Shown piece by piece: positions 1 through 4,873 of a stretch of DNA of 7,721 nt. Source of the stretch: Gemmatimonas sp. UBA2094 (GTDB lineage: Bacteria > Gemmatimonadota > Gemmatimonadetes > Gemmatimonadales > Gemmatimonadaceae); contig DCZC01000192.1 in assembly GCA_002331565.1 (NCBI GenBank), forward strand, positions 1 through 7,721. Direction: 5' to 3'. Both the position numbers and the translations under genes were made by a program. How positions within the stretch are numbered: the first letter of the stretch is position 1; each line of letters starts with the position of its first letter. The notes below the pieces were generated by a model that was not told where the DNA came from, ran no database searches, and saw nothing but the letters and a program-made list of their open reading frames with translations.

Positions 1-2627
1 GCCGCACCACGACCGCCCTGCCCCGCGCCACCTCGCGCCGACGGTGGCGCCATGGGGGTGGGGATGCCCGTCGTGTCGCCCTGATTCCACGTCCACGGCG
101 ACAGGCGCAGCGGCGACGCGTTGGGCGTGGTGTTTTGCGCCAGTGCTGCCGCGCCGGCACCGCTGCCACCGCCGGCGAAGAGCGCCTGGCTGCCACCCAC
201 GTTGATGACCGGGTCCTGATTGAAGTACACCGGCAGCTGCGCATCGAAGCCGTAGGCAATGGGGCTCGTGCGATCGCTCACGACGCCACGCAGAATGGTG
301 CCGCGCGCGAACAGGTCACGCGGCGATTCGATGGTGATGCCGTTCGTGAGGTTGTACGCCGGGAAGATGGTGCTGGTGCTGCCTTCCATGATGAGCGTAC
401 CGCCCGCCTGCACGAACTTGTACAACTCGGTGAGCCCCTCGATGCCGAGGCCGCCTCGGATGTCGTCGGCCTGATCGTTGGCGCCCAGATTGGGGGTGGC
501 CGCCGACTTCTTGTAGGGCAGCGGCGTGTCCCCGCTCTTGATGATGCCGGCGATGTGCGACTGCGCACTGCCACCCACATGCGGGTAGATGATCACGTCG
601 TACTTCGCGCGCAGATTGCCCTTCTTGAGTTCGATGTCGCCGAAGTACGTATACGGCACGCCGTACGTGTCGAGTGCAGCCCGCACCCACCCTTCGTCCT
701 GCGTACGCTGCCACGCGTGCGCATAGCCGATGCGCGGCAGATCCAGCTCATGCGACTTCACGGCCGGCACCGCAGCCACGGCATGGGCCGAGAGACCAAG
801 CTCCGTGAGTGCAGCCTCCAGCTTGGCACGATCCCCCGCCGGCACGATGAACGCCCCCGCCTTGAACTTGCGCCCCGCCATGTCGAAGTCCGCCTCGGCC
901 GCGAACATCTTCGTGGCCGCAAAGCTCGTGCGGAATTTCATGAGGTTGTTGTCGGTCGTGTGCTCGACGATCAGCACCGGGCCGCTCCCCTCGATGCCGC
1001 CCTTGGCTCGCACCTTGGCGGTTACCGGCGTCATCCCCACCGACAGCACGGCCTTGTCGCTCACCGGCAGCACCATCACGTTGCGCATGAACTGGAACGT
1101 CCAGCCGGTATCATCGTACGGGCGCGGGTTCTGCGGCGTGTAGTTCTGGATGCTGAAGTACATGTCGGCAAGCGTACGGTACGGCTGATCGCCGCGCACG
1201 ATCCAGTCGCCTGGCTTCACGGTCACGGCGCCGAACGTACCCGCAGCGGTGGCCACATGCAGCTCGAGCCCCTGCTTGCGCAGCTCGTTCACCGCATCGG
1301 CCGCATCGGCTTTCCGCTTCTGACCGGCGGGAATCACCCACGCGTACGGACCGGCACCGGTGGTGCCCTTCTCCATCGCCCGCTTGTTCTTGATCCAGTA
1401 GTTCTCGAGGTAGTTGGCCTTGTTGTCGGCGAAGTGCTTGAGCGAAATGAGCACGGCCGACTGCTGGATGTTCGTGTTGTTGCGCGGGCCCCACTTGATG
1501 TACGCCAGTGGCGGATTGGGGCGGAACCACTCGCGGCTGGTCGTATTCGCCGGCGGCCGCACCTCGTAATTGTCCGGCCCGTAGCTCTGCACCTCGTAGA
1601 AGCGGCCGATGGCGTTCTTCGTGTGTGCGGCGAAGAACATGTAGTTGGGCGTCCACCCATCGTAGAAGCCGTACGTCCACACGCCGGGCACGCCACGCTT
1701 GGTCATCTCGCGCACATCTTCCTGCGCGAAGGTCCACCACTCGGTCACCGTGATGGGATCGATGGCGTCGTTGTACGGGCCGGTGCCGGTGCTGCTGTAG
1801 AGGTAGGTGACCGACTCGTGCAGGTCATGCATCACCTGCGGCTTCCACTGCAGGTAGAAGTCGTTCACGTTCTTCGTGAGCGACAGGAACTGCCCCATGC
1901 CGTCGCGATTGTTGTCGTGGGCGACGTACTTGCCCCAGTACATCAGCGGCAGGCGCGCGGCACCGGCGGGGAGCTTCTTGTTGTAGTAATACGTATCCAC
2001 GTGCTTCTCACGCCCGTCCACTTCGATAACGGGCGTGATGAAGGTGATGATGTTGTTGCGGATGGCCTGGATGTACGGCGTCTCCTGCACGATGAGCCGG
2101 TACGCCATCTCCTGCAGCATCTCGGGGCCGCCGGTCTCGGGCGAGTGGATGCCACTCGTGAGCCAGTACATCGGCTTCGTGCCCGCGATCAGCCGCTTCG
2201 CCTCGGCCTCGCTCGTCCTGCGCGGGTCGGTGAGCGCGGCGATGTCGGCCTTGTACCGGTCGAGGTTCGCAATGGTGGCGCTGTCGGCGATGGCCAGCAC
2301 CACCATGTCACGCCCTTCTTCCGTCTTGCCGATGGTCCAGTACTTCGCGCGCGGCGACGCCTTGGCGAGCGCCTCGAAGTAGCGGTGGATATCCTTGGCG
2401 TAGGTGAGCTCCCCCGGCGTGCCCACGATGCGCCCGTGGAACTTGAGCGGCGTGGGTACGGTGGCACTCGCCGGCAGATGGTCGACGAGCTCCGTGGTGA
2501 TGCGCGGGTCCTGCAGGTATTCCTTGATCTTGGCCGTGTATTCCTGATCGATCTGCTGCTGCGCGTGGGCGGCGGCTGGCAGGGCGAGGAGGGCGGCGAC
2601 TAGCGCCGTGGTGTGCCGGATGTGCAT
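1..2627 (-). CDS. Exported M14 family zinc carboxypeptidase with C-terminal GATase-like domain (3' end outside window)
   Basis: Reading the minus strand from ATG 2627-2625 gives 875 codons with no stop before the window edge, so the C-terminus is missing. Residues 1-22 form a signal peptide (basic start, Ala/Leu core, AHA|Q cleavage site), so the protein is exported. The M14 peptidase domain spans about 70-400. Candidate zinc ligands are H161 and E164 (GIHSPETGG) and H270 (MHDLHES). N240-R241 (DNNRDG) fit the substrate-carboxylate site and E345 (RFYEVQSYG) the catalytic glutamate, so the site looks intact. Residues about 628-760 resemble the GATase-like domain often fused to such peptidases (RGGLGIEGL, AGGTLIMEG). 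No cysteine is visible there, so this domain should not be a working amidotransferase. The visible tail (860-875) is Gly/Ala-rich. By family it cleaves C-terminal residues from peptides; the substrate is unknown. An in-frame stop at 2663-2661, with no other ATG, GTG or TTG between, fixes the start. Confidence 0.92.
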   Translation of the reverse strand, partial: MHIRHTTALVAALLALPAAAHAQQQIDQEYTAKIKEYLQDPRITTELVDHLPASATVPTPLKFHGRIVGTPGELTYAKDIHRYFEALAKASPRAKYWTIGKTEEGRDMVVLAIADSATIANLDRYKADIAALTDPRRTSEAEAKRLIAGTKPMYWLTSGIHSPETGGPEMLQEMAYRLIVQETPYIQAIRNNIITFITPVIEVDGREKHVDTYYYNKKLPAGAARLPLMYWGKYVAHDNNRDGMGQFLSLTKNVNDFYLQWKPQVMHDLHESVTYLYSSTGTGPYNDAIDPITVTEWWTFAQEDVREMTKRGVPGVWTYGFYDGWTPNYMFFAAHTKNAIGRFYEVQSYGPDNYEVRPPANTTSREWFRPNPPLAYIKWGPRNNTNIQQSAVLISLKHFADNKANYLENYWIKNKRAMEKGTTGAGPYAWVIPAGQKRKADAADAVNELRKQGLELHVATAAGTFGAVTVKPGDWIVRGDQPYRTLADMYFSIQNYTPQNPRPYDDTGWTFQFMRNVMVLPVSDKAVLSVGMTPVTAKVRAKGGIEGSGPVLIVEHTTDNNLMKFRTSFAATKMFAAEADFDMAGRKFKAGAFIVPAGDRAKLEAALTELGLSAHAVAAVPAVKSHELDLPRIGYAHAWQRTQDEGWVRAALDTYGVPYTYFGDIELKKGNLRAKYDVIIYPHVGGSAQSHIAGIIKSGDTPLPYKKSAATPNLGANDQADDIRGGLGIEGLTELYKFVQAGGTLIMEGSTSTIFPAYNLTNGITIESPRDLFARGTILRGVVSDRTSPIAYGFDAQLPVYFNQDPVINVGGSQALFAGGGSGAGAAALAQNTTPNASPLRLSPWTWNQGDTTGIPTPMAPPSARGGAGQGGRGA

Positions 2628-2631
2628 GGGG

Positions 2632-2635
2632 CTCC
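2632..2635 (-). promoter_or_regulatory. Probable ribosome binding site of the M14 peptidase gene
   Basis: On the minus strand GGAG lies four bases before the ATG at 2627. The spacing is slightly short but usable. It supports this start, which is also the only one after the upstream in-frame stop. Confidence 0.5.
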
Positions 2636-2736
2636 GTAGGTTCGAGAGGGATCTCAGATGCTACGCGCGGGGGCGGTGGAGTGCTCGGGGGCTCGACGAG
2701 CTGTTCACCCCCTTCGGGAACGACGCCGTCGCGATA

Positions 2737-2836
2737 CACCGGTGGGAGGCGGGAGGCGGGAGTGATGGGTTGGGAGTAGTGCCGAAGCACGAACCACCTC
2801 CAACCCCAAACTCCTGCCCCCCGCCCCCAGCCGGTG
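2737..2836. repeat. Long imperfect inverted repeat (about 100 bases) in the divergent intergenic region
   Basis: Pairing by hand gives a nested stem. The outer CACCGG (2737-2742) pairs with CCGGTG (2831-2836). The G-rich arm 2745-2763 pairs with the C-rich arm 2810-2828, with two A/C mismatches and one G-T pair. Next, 2767-2776 pairs with 2798-2806 with one bulged G. At the tip GTGC (2779-2782) pairs with GCAC (2787-2790) around a CGAA loop. This totals roughly 36 base pairs. It lies about 110 bases from the M14 start and 65 bases from the DUF1028 start. Because the flanking genes diverge, it cannot be their terminator. It could be a structured 5' leader, a dispersed palindromic repeat, or a regulatory hairpin; the sequence does not decide between these. 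Confidence 0.75.
2744..2762 (+). repeat. GGGAGGC tandem heptamer, 2.7 copies
   Basis: The unit GGGAGGC occurs at 2744-2750 and 2751-2757, followed by the partial copy GGGAG at 2758-2762. It forms most of the left arm of the surrounding hairpin. Its G-triplets (2744, 2751, 2758), with two more at 2767 and 2772, meet the usual G-quadruplex pattern, with loops of 4, 4, 6 and 2 bases. Confidence 0.8.
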
Positions 2837-2901
2837 GCACGCGCCCCGTCGACGCGCCGATTCCGGTTGCCGCCGGTGCGATCCTGCATTGATTCCTACC
2901 C

Positions 2902-3672
2902 ATGCGCCTCTCCCTCCTCTCCCTGATTGCCGGCCTCGCGATCGCGCCGGCCCTCTCCGCGCAAAGCGCCGACAAGAGCTTTTCCACCCTGTCGCCGGCC
3001 CCCTGGCCGCCGGTGGCCACCTTCTCCATCCTCGGCTACGATCCGGCCACCGGCGAAGTCGGAGGCGCGGTACAGAGCCGCGTCTTCTCGGTGGGCAACG
3101 GGGTCCTCTGGGCCGAAGCCGGCGTCGGCGTGGCCGCCACGCAGGCCATCGTCGATGTGAGCTATGGCCCCCAGGCCATCGCGTTGCTGCGTGGCGGCGC
3201 GAAACCGGCGGACGTGATCAAGCAGATCTGGGAGCGCGATCCCGATCCCCGGCCCACCGACTGGACCAAGTACGGCCGGCAATTCGCCGTCATCGACGCG
3301 CAGGGCAACGTGGCCGCGTATACGGGTCCCAAAGCCAGCGAATGGGCCGGTGACAAGCAGGGGAAGTTCTGCACGGCGCAGGGCAACATCCTGGCCGGAC
3401 CCGACGTCGTGAACGCGATGGTGAAGGCGTTCGAGGAAACCGAAGGGCACCTGTCGTTCCGCCTGCTCGCCGCACTGGAAGCGGGCCAGATGGCGGGCGG
3501 TGACAAGCGCGGCATGCAGAGTGCCGCCATGCTCATCGTGAAAAAGGACGGGGGCGTGTGGCTGCACAACGACGTCGTTCTGCGCCTGCAGGTGGACGAC
3601 AGCGTGGAACCCATCAAGGAATTGCGGCGGCTGGTGGAGAAGGCTGCCACCATGCGGAGACCGCGCCGGTGA
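2902..3672 (+). CDS. Exported DUF1028 family protein (putative Ntn hydrolase fold)
   Basis: This 256-residue protein matches the DUF1028 family over almost its whole length. Visible family-like stretches are ATFSILGYDPATGEVGGAV (39-57), LWAEAGVGVAATQAIVDVSYGP (69-90), QGNILAG (160-166) and a closing VDDSVEPIKELRRL (231-244). The family is placed in the N-terminal-nucleophile hydrolase fold group and has no settled reaction. Cytoplasmic members usually begin near the T-F-S-I strand. Here a signal peptide (1-20 or so, cleaving near LSA|QS) and a short linker place T40 about 20 residues inside the mature protein, so the protein is probably periplasmic or secreted. No Shine-Dalgarno motif is visible before ATG 2902. 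This start is preferred because it gives a complete signal peptide. The stop overlaps the start of the next gene, suggesting the two are translated together. Confidence 0.9.
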   Translation: MRLSLLSLIAGLAIAPALSAQSADKSFSTLSPAPWPPVATFSILGYDPATGEVGGAVQSRVFSVGNGVLWAEAGVGVAATQAIVDVSYGPQAIALLRGGAKPADVIKQIWERDPDPRPTDWTKYGRQFAVIDAQGNVAAYTGPKASEWAGDKQGKFCTAQGNILAGPDVVNAMVKAFEETEGHLSFRLLAALEAGQMAGGDKRGMQSAAMLIVKKDGGVWLHNDVVLRLQVDDSVEPIKELRRLVEKAATMRRPRR

Positions 3673-3674
3673 TG
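3670..3674 (+). promoter_or_regulatory. TGATG stop/start overlap (translational coupling)
   Basis: The TGA of the DUF1028 gene (3670-3672) shares its final A with the ATG (3672-3674) of the phosphohydrolase gene. A GGAG at 3656-3659 is 12 bases upstream, rather far for an efficient ribosome site, so re-initiation by ribosomes finishing the first gene is the likely way the second is translated. Confidence 0.7.
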
Positions 3675-4772
3675 AAGCGACTGAGCGTCCTGCTCGCTCT
3701 TGTCGCCGCGTTCGGCCTCAGCGCCGCGGGCGCGCAGACGACCCAGCCGTTGCCGAAGGCCGCCCTGACGAAGTACGTCATTCTCGTGCTCACCGATGGC
3801 CTCCGCTGGCAGGAGGTGTACCGCGGCGCCGACTCGACGCTGCTGCGCCGCAAGTACGTGCAGGACACCACCGCACTCAAGCGCGAGTTCTGGCGAGACA
3901 CCCCACAGGCGCGGCGCGAGGCGCTGCTGCCGTTCCTGTGGGGCACCGTGTCGAGACGGGGGCAGCTCTTCGGCGACAGCGCGAGCGGCAGCGTGGCGCA
4001 GATCATGAACCGGTTCCGCTTCTCGTATCCCGGCTACAGCGAAACGTTCACGGGGTTCTTCGACCCGCGCATCGACAGCAATGGGTACGCGCCGAATCCG
4101 AACACCACCGTGTTCGAGTGGCTCAACCGCGACGCGGCGCTGAAGGGCCGCGTGGCGGCCTATGCCACGTGGAACGCGTTCCGCCGCATCATCAATACCG
4201 AGCGCAGCGGCGTGCCGGTGTACGACGGATGGGACCGCGGGGTGCCGGCGGGCAACGATGTCGTCAACTCGGCCATGCGCAACGTGTACCGCGATCACAC
4301 GAAGCTCTGGCCCGATGTGGCGTTCGACGCCCCCATGCAGCAGGTGCTGCGCTCGGCGCTCCAGCGCGAATGGCCTCGGGTGCTGTTCGTGGGCTACGGC
4401 GAAACCGACGAGTACGCGCACAGTGGGCGGTACGATATGTACCTCCGCAGCGCCCAGCAGGTGGACCGCTATCTCGCCGAATTGTGGGATCGGGTGCAAC
4501 GCGACCCGCGCACCCGCAACAGGACCACGCTGCTCGTGAGCACCGACCACGGCCGCGGCTGGGGCGACGAGTGGACCGATCACGGCGAGAAGGTGGAGGG
4601 CGCCCAGTACATCTGGAGCGCGGTCATCGGTCCGGACACGCCACCGCTCGGCGTGCGCGTGAATACGCCCACGCAGCAGGCGCAGATGGCGGCCACCATC
4701 GCGGCGCTGCTCGGCCGCGACTGGCGCAAGGCGGAGCCGCGGGCGGCGCCGGCACTTCCGATCTTTCGGTAG
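3672..4772 (+). CDS. Exported alkaline phosphatase superfamily hydrolase (phosphodiesterase/phosphatase-like)
   Basis: The protein has 366 residues from ATG 3672. That start gives a signal peptide (MKRLSVLLAL..., cleavage near AGA|Q at 21-22); an upstream in-frame ATG at 3558 would bury it inside the preceding gene. The metal-site set of the alkaline phosphatase/nucleotide pyrophosphatase superfamily is visible in order: D42 (TDGLRWQEVYRG), probable nucleophile S118 (FSYPGYSE), D246 and H250 (TDEYAH), D292-H293 (STDHGRG) and H304 (TDHGEK). All the expected ligands are present, so the enzyme should be active with two metal ions, probably zinc, outside the cytoplasm. The substrate (phosphomonoester, phosphodiester or sulfate ester) cannot be read from the sequence. 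Many NPP-type enzymes use Thr as nucleophile; Ser at the equivalent position is inferred from the adjacent Y-P motif. It is the second gene of a two-gene unit with DUF1028 and ends at TAG 4770-4772, converging on the Asp-box gene. Confidence 0.88.
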   Translation: MKRLSVLLALVAAFGLSAAGAQTTQPLPKAALTKYVILVLTDGLRWQEVYRGADSTLLRRKYVQDTTALKREFWRDTPQARREALLPFLWGTVSRRGQLFGDSASGSVAQIMNRFRFSYPGYSETFTGFFDPRIDSNGYAPNPNTTVFEWLNRDAALKGRVAAYATWNAFRRIINTERSGVPVYDGWDRGVPAGNDVVNSAMRNVYRDHTKLWPDVAFDAPMQQVLRSALQREWPRVLFVGYGETDEYAHSGRYDMYLRSAQQVDRYLAELWDRVQRDPRTRNRTTLLVSTDHGRGWGDEWTDHGEKVEGAQYIWSAVIGPDTPPLGVRVNTPTQQAQMAATIAALLGRDWRKAEPRAAPALPIFR

Positions 4773-4795
4773 GAAACAGCCCGTCGGAAGCGCAC

Positions 4796-4845
4796 AGACG
4801 CAGAGGCGCGGAGAACATCGATCGGTTCTCCGCGCCTCTGCGTCT
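4796..4845. terminator. Perfect 21-bp stem-loop between convergent genes, possible bidirectional 3'-end element
   Basis: The arm at 4796-4816 (AGACGCAGAGGCGCGGAGAA plus C) is the exact reverse complement of 4825-4845. The 8-base loop ATCGATCG is itself made of overlapping palindromes. The element sits in the 101-base gap between the stop codons of the convergent genes, where a shared terminator is expected. No T-tract follows the stem on either strand, so it is not a canonical intrinsic terminator. It may protect the 3' ends of both transcripts or act with another factor. Confidence is high for the stem and moderate for the role. Confidence 0.6.
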
Positions 4846-4851
4846 CTGCGT
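4836..4851 (+). repeat. Tandem CTCTGCGT octamer, two copies
   Basis: CTCTGCGT occurs at 4836-4843 and again at 4844-4851. The first copy lies in the right arm of the 21-bp stem and the second straddles its outer edge. The motif resembles the CTCTGCGTCTCTGCG-type intergenic repeats seen in several unrelated environmental bacteria (from memory, not searched). Confidence 0.7.
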
Positions 4852-4873
4852 CTCCCCCGAGCAGTTCCCCTAT

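Noticed and set aside
135..2603. An 822-residue open frame on the plus strand
   Set aside because: It lies wholly antisense to the M14 peptidase gene, which has a signal peptide, ribosome site and catalytic motifs. The translation is rich in Arg, His, Val and Gly with no recognisable domain, as expected opposite a GC-rich gene with strong codon bias.
2691..2701. Short dyad GCTCG-A-CGAGC that could be an operator
   Set aside because: Only five bases per arm with one central base, in a GC-rich region where such dyads arise by chance; no second copy nearby.
2867..2895. A possible promoter for the DUF1028 gene (TTGCCG, 17-base spacer, TGATTC)
   Set aside because: The -10 match is poor, and the box would lie six bases before the ATG, which would require a leaderless transcript. 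Too weak to list as a feature.
3162..4583. A 473-residue open frame on the minus strand across the DUF1028 and phosphohydrolase genes
   Set aside because: It spans two well-supported genes in antisense, starts and ends inside them, and shows no domain or signal sequence.
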